A DNA stretch of 64,000 bases from Trichobilharzia szidati (GCA_944472155.2 OX235273.1:108460582-108524581), one strand, 5' to 3'; numbered from the stretch's first letter, positions 1-12,179 are shown. Notes: a model not told the origin generated them from the letters alone. Program-made: numbers and translations.

Positions 1-275
1 GACCTTTTCTGACCTATCATCTGTTCTTCAGTATTGATGGCTGTTCATGAAGGTCTGTAGTTTGTTTGAAGTGGCCTTCGTGACGCGGCGCCAAGTCTCT
101 GGTTGGTACCGGTTGTTGTTGCTGTTGACGTTCGTTGATTATTTTCATCTCTTCTCTATGTTTACATGGAGTCGTGTCTTCACCGCTTCTTCAGCTAGTT
201 TCTTGGTTTTCGCCTGTAAGTCTTCCAGTTTGTGTGACATTAAGCATAAATCCACGTTCCCATTTTTATTCTTGC
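1..275 (-). mobile_element. RTE-like LINE fragment (reverse transcriptase region)
   Basis: Read on the minus strand it gives the same RT-region peptide seen at 7500-7660 (segments like LEDLQAKTKKLAEEAVKT) and, near base 1-90, FKQTTDLHE as in the copy at 4290-4330. The middle is deleted and the frame is broken. Edges are approximate; it continues off the window. Confidence 0.7.
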
Positions 276-979
276 TTTCATCGAGAGAAAACCTACAGCT
301 TAGTTCATATAAAGTAGGAACTAAAACTTCCCCATTCTTTTAAATAATATGAAGATTAAAACCAATAAACATTGAACATTGAAATACAAAATTTAACGAA
401 TGAGCAAAAATGGAACAAAAAAAGTTGTTTACTTCGTCTGATAATAACTAATATCACTGCCAACACGTCTCCAACCGATACCAGTTAGCCTGGCCATTTT
501 TTCACTGTACATTAAAGGTTTCATACCTTGACCAAATAAACTAGTAGACTATAAAATGGGGGTAAAGAGAAAAATAAAAGACAATAACTTTTCATTTGAC
601 TACATATTCTCTTGTGAATATTACCGAAAACAAAACCTTTTATGACACTGTAGGTCTCTTCCAACAGCGCTGAAGTAAACTTGTGGCTAAAGTAAATAGA
701 TCGAAGTAAATTAACTTAATATAGATAGAATAAACAAACGTCTAGGTCACCTGAGGATGCTTTAAGTCGTTTAAGGTTTGTTTTTAGGAGTAGGCATCCG
801 ACTGGACTTGGACGCCATCTCATGCTTGTGAACTGTGGAGGCGACACTCACCACCTCAGAGTCTGTAGTTCAGTTATGCTAGCCAGATAAACTCGCTTAA
901 ATCTTTTCCCGAAATAATCTTAACACTTTGTTCTATTTAAGTATATTGCTCGTCAGAGAAGCTTTCTAAATAACTGAGG
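276..979. other. no gene recognised
   Basis: AT-rich sequence without a convincing ORF, tRNA-like head or repeat match to other parts of the window. Confidence 0.5.
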
Positions 980-1202
980 TTTTCAAAAGAATGGTTACTG
1001 CACAAAAAATACTCTTTTCGATAACTTCTTCATCAGACTCTACAGTCAGATATACATTATAGTGAATGAATTAGTATTATTTACAACATTAATGTTGCTT
1101 AAATAACATCAAATCAATAATAATAAAAATATCAGTGGATTACAGTTCAATAGCATCAACATAACAATACGCTGAATATTGGAAAAATTAGGAAAGATTA
1201 TA

Positions 1203-1752
1203 TTACAAATTCATGAATTTATAGTCTCTACTGAAGGCTGGCCAGGGCAGCAGTAGTGGCTGGACTTGCTTCTTTTGAACACAGAACACTGGTTGTTTCA
1301 CGCGAATTGTGATAGCCTCTGCTATTTGGATCATTGGGTGCTTCGATGATTTTGGAAACTTATTTGGCACCCTGTAAACGATAGGGAAGGATTTTTCAAT
1401 GCTGACTTTGTGGCCGGTTTGGATCAGATGGTCTAATATCGAACTGTTGACGGTTTTTACTACACTTTTACTTAGCCATACTGGGAGATGTTCTCGAGCA
1501 CGAAAAATCAAGTTCCTAAATCAATGGCCGATATAACTCGCTCCACCATAAGAGCAGTTGAATTGGTAGATACAATTTGAAGTGGCTAGCTAGTCTAGGT
1601 ACTTCATCTTTCAGTCGAGTATTCACCATCGGTCGTGTAGATAATAAGACGTGTATTTTGTCGGCATTAAAAGTTCTTTGAACTGATTTTCTTAATTTCT
1701 TCTTAATTATTTTGCTTGGTATACCGCCCATGAATTGCAGTCGTATATACAT
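1203..1752 (-). pseudogene. PLE C-terminal (GIY-YIG linked) remnant
   Basis: Minus-strand reading gives RLQFMGGIPSKIIKKKLRKS, then the collapsed GIY-YIG core, then AREHLPVWLSKSVVKTVNSS and ILDHLIQTGHKV. The conserved PLE tail IAEAITIRVKQPVFCVQKKQ and LLLPWP ends the protein. At least one frameshift lies near 1515. Confidence 0.8.
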
Positions 1753-2530
1753 AAAGACTTCTTGTTTATGGATAGCGAATAGTCCTTTTCAGCTTTCTTT
1801 GTCATGTGTTTCTTGATAAATTTGTCGGGATAGCTATTTTCAATCAAGGTATCATATACAATGCTTAATTCATCTTCAATTACTTCTTCTGAGCATATAG
1901 CTCTAACTCTGTGGCTGAGGGTCTTTACTAAATTTCTTTTGTACTGGAGAGGAACGAAGCTGTGAAAATGTGTATATTGTCCTGTCCAAGTACTTTTTCT
2001 ATGCAAATTTCTTTTTATGCTACCATCTGGTTTTCTTGTAAGGAGGACATTGAGGTAGGAAATTCTGTTTTGGTATTCCTCTACGCACGTGAATTTCATA
2101 GCAGAATGTAGTTCATTGAATTCAGTAATTATTGTACTTCTATCCGAATCATCTTCACAAAGAACGAAGGTGTAATTCATATACCAGCAATCAAATGAGA
2201 AATTTCTGATAAGCTTGTTCAAAGGTTCATTTTTTCTAGTTTACTTAGAAAGGAATCTGCCGAAATGGGACCCAATGTTGAACCCATCACCATCCTGTCG
2301 ACTTGTCTGTAAATTGTGACGTCAAATTTGAAATTTACAATCATGGTACACCTTAATAACAATTCTCTTAGGATTTCAGTACGGATGCCAATATTTATCG
2401 ACTGGTTATACACACTTCTTCACATAAGTAGTCAACTGTTTCTACTAGAGGTACAATTGTGAATAAAGATGTTATGTGCAAAGATGTCATGGTATTATCC
2501 TTGATATTAGTATCTTTGATTTTGTCTACG
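1719..2530 (-). pseudogene. PLE reverse transcriptase remnant
   Basis: Minus-strand pieces read in PLE order. KIKDTNIKDN and SLFTIVPLVET lie at about 2530-2440, then VYRQVDRMVMGSTLGPISAD at about 2320-2250. The active-site box is degraded (WYMNYTF where PLEs have YVDDT), and ISYLNVLLTRKPDGSIKR follows. HSFVPLQYKRNLVKTLSHR and the DKFIKKHM box close the domain. Frame changes near 2219 and 1752 and loss of the YVDD aspartates show it is dead. Confidence 0.8.
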
Positions 2531-2854
2531 AATTCAGTTTATTGTTATGTTGATGCTATCGAACTGTAATCCACCAATATTATTATTGATTCGATGTTAT
2601 TTAAACATTAATGTTGTTCATAACACTAATTCATTCACTATAACCGTAGAGCCTGAAGATGAAATTATCGGGAAGAGTATTCTTTGTTCAGTAACCATAC
2701 TTTTGAAAATTTTAATGGGCATTTTGTAATCAGTTAACTTAGGTTTTTTCATTCATGATTTTGTAATCAATGTTTGTGGGTCAGGTACCGCGTACTGATT
2801 AAATGGATAATTAGGCACGTTAATTTAAGTAAGGCTAATTTAGTGTCATCTATG

Positions 2855-3010
2855 TTAGATGGTTGAATGCAATCATCAGGAAGCCATGGACCTAGATTTC
2901 CTGCTTGTAGGTACTTGTCAGAAGGGCTTATCTGTAATCTTGAAGGAACTCGTGTCTGTTATGAGACTCGAATCCGAACTAACCAGTGTTTCAGTCGGAG
3001 ATGTTAGCTT
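2855..3010 (-). repeat. SINE family C fragment
   Basis: It matches the family seen at 13345-13585 and 32165-32580: TGGTTGAATGCAATCA, a decayed hammerhead segment and GAGACTCGAATCCG (an inverted tRNA B-box). No core residues survive well. Confidence 0.55.
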
Positions 3011-3639
3011 TCGACTGCTGACAATCTACACAATACCATAATATATAAATTATGAAAAAGATTTACACTGCACATATACCGAAAGGACAGAGAGAAGGAT
3101 TGTTGTTCGCATTTGTGGACACATATCAAAGGAACTGAGACGAATGAGTTCACAGGTAATAAACAGCACAACTGCAGGGTATATGCTTGAAACTTGATGA
3201 AAATAGTGTTAGGCATGAACTAACTAACTAACCTTCTTTGCACTACTAAATAAACCATTTCCTCCACCCTCACAACATCAACCTTTATTGTTATTGTACT
3301 TCTTATATTTATAATCCTCGCAATTTTTTGTTTTTATTTGTTTATTTTCTCATGAGTGTGAACATCATTTAAGCTGTGTTATAACTGTTAATTTTGTATT
3401 TCCCCTCAGCATCCTGCTATATCAACAGAACATTACATTCAATAATCTATAACATGCTAAAATTTCCAAACTGAATCGACAATACTGTTTGAAACAAACT
3501 CACTGTTGGTATTATTATTATATTTAATATTTTCAATTCGTACTTCGAATATTTCTGACTTTATATCGTAAATGTGGACAAATTCCTCTGGTTAATTTTA
3601 TTTATATTTTTTAAATTTTGTTTATATTTTGAGTAAATC

Positions 3640-3728
3640 AGATGCAGTTTTGTGACAAATGCTGAGAATTCCATTCTGTATTATAAGTACTGTTTTTGGA
3701 ATAAAGCAGATTATTATTATTATTATAA
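3640..3728 (+). repeat. CR1-like LINE 3' end
   Basis: GCTGAGAATTCCATTCTGTA and GGAATAAAGCAGATTATTAT match the 3' terminus at 18560-18628 and, inverted, at 29382 and 45379. Members of the family end in an (ATT)n tail. The sequence upstream to about 3300 may be its 3' UTR. Confidence 0.65.
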
Positions 3729-3839
3729 GGTGAACAGTTAAAGCAACCTCCATCAAACGATTAAAATGTAATCTATGCAGGTAGACGACAAAACCACTTC
3801 ACTTTGCACTACCATGAAAATTAACTCGTACATTCTTAT

Positions 3840-4680
3840 TACTTGGAGGATCTGGACTTCGCCGATGATGACATATGTCTGATTTCCTACAAAGTGTAAG
3901 ATATGCAAGTGAAAAGCAACAAGTTGGTAGGAGAAGCATCCAGAGAAGATAGGACTTCAGGTGAACATAGAGAAAACAGAGGTAGGTGATGAAGATTCCT
4001 CGCCAACAACAACAGCAATAACAACAGGCAACAATCAGCATAAATGGGAGGAATCTGAAAGAAGCGATCTCCTTTACCTACCTAACTGCCTGGGAAGCAT
4101 CGTTTCAACTACAGGCGGACGGAACTGATGAGGATATCAAAGCAAGGATTGGGAAAGCAAGTCAAGCTTTCATTACTCTCAAGTCTATATGGAGGTCAAC
4201 AGCACTCAGCGTCAAAAATAAGATCCGGATTTTCAACTCCAATGTGAAGTCAGTGCTACTATATGGATCAGAGACTTGCACTGCGCATCATAAAGAGCAT
4301 CTCAAACAAACTACAGACCTTCATTAACAGTTGCCTTCGCTCAATACTCAAGATCAGATGGTCAAAAAAGATCAGCAACAGCGATCTCTGGGAGCAAACC
4401 AACCAGGAACCGATTGTGAAACAAATATGCAGGAGGAAATGGCGGTGGATTCGTTATACTCTGGGAGAACCATCATGTGACCTCACAAGACAGGCTATCG
4501 AGTGGAACGCGAACGGGAAGAGGGTTAATCCGAGGGTGACATGGAAGAGGTCATGTGAAGAGGAGATGAAAGCATGTGGGCAGACTTGGAGCCAGGTGAA
4601 AACTCTAGCAAAAACCGAACACAATGGAGACGCTTGGCTGAAGCCCTATGTTCCTTTAGGAATTAAAAAAAATAAGAAGA
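3840..4680 (+). mobile_element. RTE-like LINE, 5'-truncated
   Basis: It begins at a degraded DLDFADDDICLIS box and runs through an RT 3' portion with several frameshifts (GSIVSTTGG near 4100), then an intact piece at 4263-4697: LQTFINSCLRSILKIRWSKK, LWEQTNQEPIVKQICRRKWR and VTWKRSCEEEMK. The tail is GCCCTATGTTCCTTTAGGAA followed by an A-rich run. Confidence 0.85.
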
Positions 4681-4699
4681 AGAAGAAAATCTGGTAGTA

Positions 4700-5360
4700 A
4701 GCGGCAAACTGGTGAACCTATTAATGATATCATACGTCAGAAGGTTGAGTCGAATCCGAATGGAAAGTGACGATTTAAGCTGTGAATATTGACAAAGATG
4801 AAATCGTGTGGAGTGGAAATTTGAAAGTTAGTGAGTGATTTGTGAAGTCAGCTGGAAGTGATGGCTAAGTACAGATTTGGGTGGAGACGTGCAGTTGAGT
4901 CTCTGTGTCTTACTTGGAGAGAAAGTAATGATCCGATAAGTGAGTAATAATAATAATAACAGTAACAAAAATACCTTTACCTTATAGAAATTTACAATTG
5001 TAAATCTGTAACTATCAGTATTCTGTGCATTTTGTACACTGAAGTAAAACCATTGTGTATACTTTTTTGTATATAAATCTGGCCTCAGATGTAGTTCATA
5101 TTCACAGGGACCACTGGAAAATAAAATTTTAAAAAAAGAATGCAAAAGAATATAAACGAAAAATGTGGAAATATGAATATTTCATTTTGTCAGAAATAAT
5201 ATTTTTTTTATCAGCTCTGAACCAACTTGTGATCGACCAGGCATCATCACCTTTTCATTTAATCTTTTAGTATTAAACAAAGTTTATTACATATTTTGTA
5301 AGTCTTAAATCAAATCTAGTCGACTGTTGTTATAGATATATAAATAGTAAACGGAAACTA
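4700..5360. other. no gene recognised
   Basis: Intergenic, AT-rich, with a short (TAA)n run near 4945-4965. The open frames here are unlike any family seen in the window. Confidence 0.5.
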
Positions 5361-6480
5361 ACTAGCTTATTGACCAAGAAACACAGGGAAGCCCTAGATA
5401 TGCTGCGAAATAATGAGAATATAATAATTTTGAAACCTGATAAAGGCTCTGGAGTAGTAATAATGAATAAGACTGAATACATAGATAAGATGAATAGAAT
5501 ACTTAGTGATCATCGAAAATTTCAGAAAATTACATCTTCCGTCGATCCGACAGAAAAAGTGGAGAAACAACTAATTGAGTCACTAAAAAGACTTAAACAA
5601 CAAAGTATATGAATCTTTAAAGCCTAATGGCACGGTTACACCAAGATTATATGGACTACCAAAATTGCATAAAATCGGTTTGCCGCTTCGACCAGTGTTG
5701 GACATGTGTAATTCCCCATATCACGCAACAGCAAAATGGCTAGTGAAGCTCCTAAAGCCTCTGCATAATGAATCGGTAAAACATAGCGTAAACGGCAGTT
5801 TTGAGTTTGTTGAAAAAATAAGAGATCTTAATGTGAGGGACAAGTTTATGATATCTTTTGATGTATCCTCCTTGTTCACCAATGTACCGTTAATGGAGAC
5901 AGTGGATTTTATATGTGAGGAGATTACTACACGAAACATAGACATCGAGATTTCTGTATCCACCTTGAAGGAACTTATTTTAAGATGTACAATGAATGTT
6001 CATTTCTTACTCAATAAGGAATATTACAGACAAATTCATGGTATAGCTATGGGTTCCCCATTAGGTCCATTTTGAGTTTTGTACCTTGGAAATATAAACG
6101 TAACCTGGTAAAGTGTCTGGTTCATAGAGCTAAGTTAATCTGTTCACACGACTGCCTCAATGAGGAGCTTAAGATTATTGAAGAATTGCTTAGAAAAAAT
6201 GGTTATCCAGATAAATTTATTGAGAAGAATATGAATTCAGCACCAAGGAGAGCCAGTATTGCTACAGTTTCGAAAAAACCAATGTTCATAAAATTGCAGT
6301 TCCTCGGTGACAACATCAGAGAAATAATAACACAGCGCCTGAAGAATGCAGATTAAAGAGCTTATTATGCAGCAGAGGTACGTTGTCTCTTCACAACCAC
6401 CCCTATTCTATGTTCGAGAAATAAGGATAAACTACCTAAATTTGCCTCTTCTATGTGTATCTACTATTTTATAGGTGTTG
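5360..6480 (+). pseudogene. Penelope-like RT, internally deleted
   Basis: Plus-strand PLE polyprotein remnant. The N-terminal part (5370-5612) reads LRNNENIIILKPDKGSGVVI. After a frameshift, PRLYGLPKLHKIGLPLRPVL and FMISFDVSSLFTNVPLMETV (5665-6075) give RT motifs 1-3, ending GIAMGSPLGPF. The YVDD block is missing: the next readable part (6072-6356) starts at FVPWKYKRNLVKCLVHRAK, so about 100 codons were deleted at 6072. GYPDKFIEKNM and SKKPMFIKLQFLGDN follow, and then the GIY-YIG start is lost. It is clearly inactive, but it is the best-preserved N-terminal PLE sequence here. Confidence 0.88.
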
Positions 6481-6494
6481 GCTTACAAGGATTT

Positions 6495-6700
6495 GATCAG
6501 TTACAAATCAGTGACTGGCATTAATTAGAGAACTGCTGGAGAACAAGAGAGCACTGGGGAGCTATTTCGTACTAGTCTAGGATTCTTCAGCTGTATGCAA
6601 ATGTCACCTCAGAGAGAATCCAATCTGGAATCCTCAGTTTACGAAGCAAGTGCATTTACCATTCGGCGACCAAGATGTAATCCAGTAGTCCGTGAATTGC
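6495..6700 (-). repeat. SINE family B, decayed
   Basis: Inverted traces of the family B tail (TTAGAGAACTGCTGGA), hammerhead segment (ATTTCGTACTAGTCTAGGAT) and tRNA-like head (ACCATTCGGCGACCA). Confidence 0.45.
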
Positions 6701-7039
6701 AGCTTCTATCAATCTACGATATATAGTGATACTGGCAGCTAATGTCAGCGACTAGTATTTGCCTACACATTCAACTTGATAGATGCTAATGGTTACAAAT
6801 TCGCATTAGTCATTTACAGGTGCTTTTGAACTGAAATCGATAGCTTTTATTGATTTGGAATTAACTAATGAACAGTAGTATTATTAATAATAGCAACAAT
6901 TCTTTGATTATTATAGATACATAACTGTAGGACCTAATGAACAGGAAGGCATCGAAAAGAATATTCTCAGTTCACCAATAAAAAGATACTTTTCAAGAGT
7001 TAGATTGTTGGGATTTCATCATTTATTCCAAGACTAATC

Positions 7040-7385
7040 ATGGAATGATGTTAGCAAGAGAATCATTGAAAACCATGGGGTATTGTATGTGTGTTTCGTC
7101 CTAGTTTGGAGTACTTCAGCAGCGCGCACCAGCAACCCCACCGTGGAGCGAACCTACAACCTACAGGTCGCAAGGCCAAGCTGGTTAACCATTCTTCCAC
7201 CTGGACCAGGATCAAATAACCCATTAATTTTGACTTCTGTCATTTCATGATTCTAGCGTGACCACTCAGTAGTAGCCTTGTAACCAGAATGTCCTTGGTT
7301 CAAACCCTGATAGGGTTGCCAGTGCTTACCACTGAGGAATCACAAGCTAGGACAAAACACCTGTTCAGTATACCATGGTTTACAC
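7040..7385. repeat. SINE family B inverted dimer, decayed
   Basis: A minus-oriented copy (7040-7225: GTTTCGTCCTAGTTTGGAGT, then a tRNA-like head) meets a plus-oriented one (7272-7385: CCTTGTAACCAGAATGTCCT, GGTTCAAACCCT, then a degraded hammerhead). Same head-to-head layout as the younger copies. Confidence 0.6.
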
Positions 7386-7429
7386 TGGTTCTATATATAA
7401 CTCCAAATTGTGGTGGACTGGATTATGCG

Positions 7430-8340
7430 TCAGACAGTGGGAAACGAGAAGACACGGATATCCTGGACCGACGTGAAGAACCCAGAAGACGTGGATTTCG
7501 AGCGTGGATGATTTATGTTTGATGTCACACAAAATCGAAGACTTACAAGCGAAAACCGACAAACTGGCTGAAGAAGCAGCAAAGACAGCACTCCAGGTGA
7601 ACATAGACAAGACGGAGGTTATGAAAATAACCAACCAACCAACCAACAACAACAGCAACATCCAGCGCCAATCATCATCAACAGGAGGGATTTGAAAGAG
7701 GTTACTTCATTCACTTCACTTATCTAGGGAGCATTGTCTCAACTACAGGAGGAACGGACGAGGATGTCAAATCGAGAATCGGGAAGGCAGGCGAGAAACA
7801 CATTCATCATCAACCTGAAACCAATCTGGAAATCTTCGTCACTCAGCCTGCATCAACAACAAAATTCGGATTTTCAAAACGCAAACGTCAAGTCAGTTCT
7901 TCTATACGGATCAGAAACTTGGCTGGTCACAAAGAATGAATATTTCCAACAGCCTGTTGCAGACCTTTATCAACAGCTGTCTTCGTTCTATACTGAAGAT
8001 CAGATGGCCAGAAACAATCACCAACAAGAAACTATGGGAACAAACAAAACAAGAACCAATCGCTCAACAAATATGCAGGAGAAAGTGGAAATGGATTGGA
8101 CAATCGCTGAGCTGAGAAGGCCGCTGGGTGACATCGCGCGTCAGGCCAGTGCTCGAATGGAACCCGAAAGGGAAGTGGCGAGTGGGACGTGCAAGTGTGA
8201 CATGGAGGAGGTCGTGTGAAGAGGAGTTGAAACAGTATGGATTAACATGGATGTAGGTGAAAAGTACACCAGAAGACAGAAGCAAGTGGAGACGTGTATT
8301 TGAAGCCCTATGTTCCACTAGGAACCCAAGGGAACAATAA
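7430..8340 (+). mobile_element. RTE-like LINE, 5'-truncated
   Basis: The frame reads DDLCLMSHKIEDLQAKTDKL, then AEEAAKTALQVNIDKTEVMK at 7504-7630, matching the region from the RT YADD box onward. GSIVSTTGGTDEDVKSRIGK, KSVLLYGSETW and EPIAQQICRRKWKWIGQSL follow in shifted frames. The 3' end is GCCCTATGTTCCACTAGGAA, CCAAGGG and an AATA tail. This copy served as the reference for the other RTE fragments. Confidence 0.88.
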
Positions 8341-8344
8341 ATAA

Positions 8345-8925
8345 ATAATTAATATATATCTAACACAACCTGTGATCAAAAAATTGAAATGACACAATCA
8401 AATTGAATTATCATCGTACAGAATCACATGATAGATAACTGTGGGAACACAATCAAAATGCCACCAGTCTTTATGTCAAGTCATTAAAGCTTATCTCGCG
8501 CATAAAACAATGAAATTAATTTAACATTTGATATTTTTTGGAAATCAAAACACACACTTTTATTGTTCATAATTTACATACAATGATTGTAATTTATTCA
8601 CAACAATATAGAAAAATAATGTAGAAATTATAAGAGAGAGTAGGATAAGAAATGTAAATGCGTATGTAGTACACATAATACAGGACAGAGAATATCCTTT
8701 TTCAGATATCATGTGACAGATATGTGTGTAGATAAACTTTTAGAAAAGGACACTCATCAAGAAATCTCATTTGAAATCAAATATAAATTAATTATTCATA
8801 GTCTTTTCTTCATGTCTTTGTGTCAGTTTCCGGCTCCCCCCGCCACCATCACCACTGTTTCCCTCCCCTCAAGAGAATAGCTAGCTAATGCCTATATTAC
8901 ATAATCAGAATTCTGAAAACGTTAA
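8345..8925. other. no gene recognised
   Basis: AT-rich with a short pyrimidine-rich patch at 8835-8870. No supported feature. Confidence 0.5.
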
Positions 8926-8929
8926 AGTA

Positions 8930-9190
8930 CACCAGGTTTTAAGTCGCCCCCCAGTTGATTGAAGCACGCATAAAGTACAAAGAAATAGAGATAGAACGGC
9001 ATAGAATTTATAATAAGTGGAAATATATGCTGGAAAGAATAATTACATAAAGAAAAAGATGAGAACCTATTGGATGGATCTTGGTAATTACAAAGAGTGA
9101 ATGCCTCTGCGCCATTTAAAACTATGTTGAACCATTTCACTGACAGTCTACAGTCATTGCTCCCTAACGTCCAAAAGGATACCGATAAGG
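8930..9190 (-). mobile_element. LINE-II 3' end
   Basis: Inverted 3' terminus of the LINE family whose RT lies at 51930-52690 and 59400-59860. It shares GATCTTGGTAATTACAAAGA, GTGAATGCCTCTGCGCC and the downstream CACTGACAGTCTACAGTCAT block with the other copies. Confidence 0.6.
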
Positions 9191-9479
9191 CAGTTTATGC
9201 CCGCCTATGTAACTACCACAGATCAACTGTCGAAAACTTTATAAATCAATTTAATACATCATTAATACATATGCCCCACTTTCAAACACTCAGTTGTAGT
9301 TCTTCAGAGAACTAAATCTACTGAAGTTCAGGCAGGAAACCAATAAAACTACCTATGAAATAAAATAGGATTTTCAGCGCAGAACTTCGCACAAAATTGC
9401 ACCAATTCAAGTTACCGCACTCCATATAAAACAAATAAAATACATATCAAGTATAATAAATGGAAATCTACGGAAGAAA

Positions 9480-9650
9480 TAATAATTGTTGACAGTAGAT
9501 GGTTGGAGGCAATCAGAAGAAAGCTCCGCTCTACCCAGGCTTCGTGCTAGTTGACACTCATCAGTCAGCAAGGCGTATCTACAACCTTGAAGAAACTCAT
9601 GTCCCTTCTGAAATCCAAACCAGCCTCACCCACTGAGTACTGCAGTTAGA
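9480..9650 (-). repeat. SINE family C with hammerhead motif
   Basis: On the minus strand: tRNA-like head, then a hammerhead segment with an intact CUGAUGA box (complement of 9558-9564), a stem II of GUGU and GCAC around CAACUA, and GAAG (complement of 9540-9543) where the consensus has GAAA. Confidence 0.65.
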
Positions 9651-9651
9651 G

Positions 9652-9891
9652 ACTTTTTTAATTCCTTCACGTTCCCAGTGGAACACAGGGCACAAAGCTA
9701 AAGGCTTGAAGTTTCTGCAGCAGTGGTGATTATTTTTACAGGATGTGGTTGCTAGCCTCATGCCCAACCTTCCCTCCTTACCAGTGCTATTGTTGTCTCA
9801 GCGAGGTAAAAGAGTGCATTGGTCAGGGGTCGAACCCCGAACCACCTGCTTAGTTGGCCAGCATTTTACCTATGTACCACTTACGCACAAA
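9652..9891 (-). repeat. SINE family A (RTE-tailed)
   Basis: A tRNA-like head on the minus strand (B-box complement GGGGTCGAACCCCG at about 9828-9841), a body reading GGGCATGAGGCTAGCAACCA, and a 3' tail GCCCTGTGTTCCACTGGGAA ending in an A-run. The tail nearly matches the RTE LINE 3' end at 8300-8335. Confidence 0.75.
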
Positions 9892-10009
9892 ATCATTATA
9901 AGGGCGAGGCGCATGCATATAGCACACAGCCTTCTTTAAACCTTGCACACAACCATTAATTCGCGTACTATCCCATTGCCCTTGGCGGATTTGGTTACAA
10001 AAGTCACGA

Positions 10010-10340
10010 GAACACCATCAGAGCATATGACAGTTTAGGAACCCCGTCAGAGACGTTACCATTGAGACATTCGGGACCGCGATTGGTCTCCTGTACGACT
10101 GTATTGGATACTTTTGATTGGATACTAGTTAGTAACTAGCACGAAACACAGGTGGAGCGTGGCTTTCTGCCGATTGCCTCGAACCATCCTAATATCAACT
10201 ATTTAAAATGTAACGTGATGGCGAACCACCTAGAATGGTGCCACATTGCAAACCTGACTGATAGAATTCAGTGTGCACCAAAGAAAGGACTAGACACACT
10301 ACACACACTACTTAATAACTAGTATCCAGTCAAAAGAAAT
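10010..10340. repeat. SINE family C fragments
   Basis: It contains CAGAGACGTTACCATTGAGA (head, inverted), TTTGATTGGATACTAGTTAG, GTAACTAGCACGAAACACAG (half hammerhead) and the TAGAATTCAGTGTGCACC arm seen in other family C foldbacks. Rearranged. Confidence 0.55.
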
Positions 10341-10359
10341 AATAATGAATGCTTGAAGA

Positions 10360-10545
10360 ATAATGAGAATTTATCGGCTCCAGAAGATTATAAAAAGTGA
10401 ATGCATCTGTACTAATAAGAAGAACTTTGAGCCGTATCACCAACAGTCTCAAAGACAATGATAATTAGCATCTCAAGGACCCTAGCCAGGCTGTAACAAC
10501 AGAAGACAAGGACCAGGCAACAGATCGTTCGTTGAGAAAATCAAC
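10360..10545 (-). mobile_element. LINE-II 3' end
   Basis: Same 3'-terminal block as 8930-9190: AAAAAGTGAATGCATCTGTA, GAGCCGTATCACCAACAGTC and CTCAAGGACCCTAGCCAGG. Confidence 0.6.
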
Positions 10546-10559
10546 AGATATTTATAGAT

Positions 10560-11315
10560 TTTTATGTACATTATTATTAGCATTATTGTTAGCTGAGAGG
10601 TAACGTCTTCTTATTGGTTGTTTTCCTGCTGAAGGTTGTTCTGTCATCTCTTTGTTGCCGTTTATTAGGCAGTCCGTTGATACATATCTGCGGTTCGTAT
10701 CCGCCCACGCAAAGTCTTCTGTGATTGGTTGTTGAGTTCCTCAAGGTTAGTCTTTGTTTTTGCTTTTTCTCATGACGAATATTTTGGACGCAAACATTGA
10801 CGTAAATTGCTGTCTACCAACTACGGCTAGCAGACAGCTCTCACCACAAGGCCAGTGTCACTCAAATCAACAGTCAAAGACTTCATCAGCTGGCTTACAA
10901 CTGTACTACAGTCACCTTCAATTCAACAATAGCCTGAACAGGATGTAGACTCACCCTATTCAGGTAGTTCACATTGCATGAATTTTACTACGTAACTCAT
11001 ACGGGGTTAAGTTAACCAAAAGTTGCTATCCATATTTTCAAATGTCAGTAAAAAGGTTTCTTTTCTAAGTTTGAAGAATTATTTGAGAAAAATAAATATA
11101 ACTGATTATGAACAAACTTACGTGCATATTGCTTTTGATAAATTACCACATTCGAAACGTGATTCAAACTTTAAGAATTTTGAATCAATTGAAGGATGTA
11201 TTGGTTGCCCAGAGTTCCCATTGATTTTAGATGTTGTAAACTAAGCGCAAGACAGTGAAGAATAAATACATAATTGAATAGTGTACAAATATAACCCAAG
11301 GTTAGATTTACGGAT
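10560..11315. other. no gene recognised; one short ORF
   Basis: A 73-codon plus-strand ORF at 11023-11244 (KNYLRKINITDYEQTYVHIA, then KLPHSKRDSNFKNFE) has no recognised family and no clear splice sites. The rest is unassigned. Confidence 0.35.
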
Positions 11316-11319
11316 TGAT

Positions 11320-12175
11320 ATCATTTAGACATGGAAATAAAAGCCTCCATCGCCAAAAATCCCTACTGTTCCTAAGAAAACTCTCTTCATGAACCAGGAA
11401 GGAATTCAAAGGCAACACTGAAGCAGAAATTCTTAGAAACCGCCTTTGTAAAATGTCTGAAGAAGACATTTCAAGCGGACATCTTCAACATCACACTTTT
11501 GGCCACCTCAGAGTGTATTTATCAATCTACTTGCTCGTGTGGAGCATAGTATATCGGTCGTAAGCAGTGTCAAGTTCACAAACGTATTCTGGAACATTGT
11601 CCAGCTTGGTTAGCTTGCCAGAGGAGAAGTGAAGAACAGCAGCAGCCCCATCCATGAACACCTTGTCAACTCTGGAAATCGAGCACCTCCGCACTAATGC
11701 TTCAAAGTGCTACACAAAGTCCCTTAATATTGTACAAAGGAACTTCGCATATGCCATCTGTACATAGCTAAATCATTGACTATTCGGGATCTGAAACTGG
11801 ACCTCTGCATTCAAAAGCACAACATACATTCTCTTGCCCTACCATGGCCAGAGGGACGTTTTTTATTATAATTTTGCTTCTTTTTTATTTTTTAAAGCTT
11901 ACTATTATTATCGTTATTAATATTATTATTTTATTATCATTGTTATTCCCATCATCCACATTTTATTACCACTCTATTACTGTTTATTGATAACTTTGAG
12001 TTTTCATACGGATTTTATATAAAGACATTTTATCGTCTTTGCACTAGTTCCTGTCCATTCTCCATGAGTTTATTGATTATTCATTATCTCAAACTTATTG
12101 CGTCACGCCAACTTCTGTCTCTTTTCTAACTTCCAATTACTCACCTCGTTTAGGTTACACACTTTTTGATGTGGT
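11320..12175 (+). pseudogene. PLE C-terminus and 3' region
   Basis: Broken reading of the PLE C-terminal domain: KKTLFMNQEGIQRQH-like start, STCSCGA near 11535, YIGRKQCQVHKRILEHCPAW, then EALAIRDLKLDLCIQKHNIH and SLALPWP. It is followed by an ATT-rich 3' region (11880-12175) that also occurs at 28560-28880 and, inverted, at 27640-27950. Several frameshifts. Confidence 0.75.
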
Positions 12176-12179
12176 TGTA

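Larger units (their letters stand above)
980..2709 (-). mobile_element. Penelope-like element with inverted terminal arms
   Basis: A decayed PLE on the minus strand. The arm at 980-1170 reappears inverted at 2542-2709, so the element is closed by inverted pLTR-like arms. Between them lie RT remnants (2530 to 1719) and a C-terminal GIY-YIG-region remnant (1752 to 1203). PLEs commonly carry direct or inverted pLTRs. A related 3'-end copy lies at 20083-20515. Confidence 0.8.

Noticed and set aside
1017..1040. Functional hammerhead in the first PLE subfamily (CUGAUGA and GAAA boxes on the minus strand)
   Set aside because: The boxes are in the right order in the 20083 copy too, but stem II can form only about two pairs, so it is not listed as an RNA.
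7289..7522. 77-codon ORF as a gene
   Set aside because: It spans the junction of a SINE and an RTE fragment.
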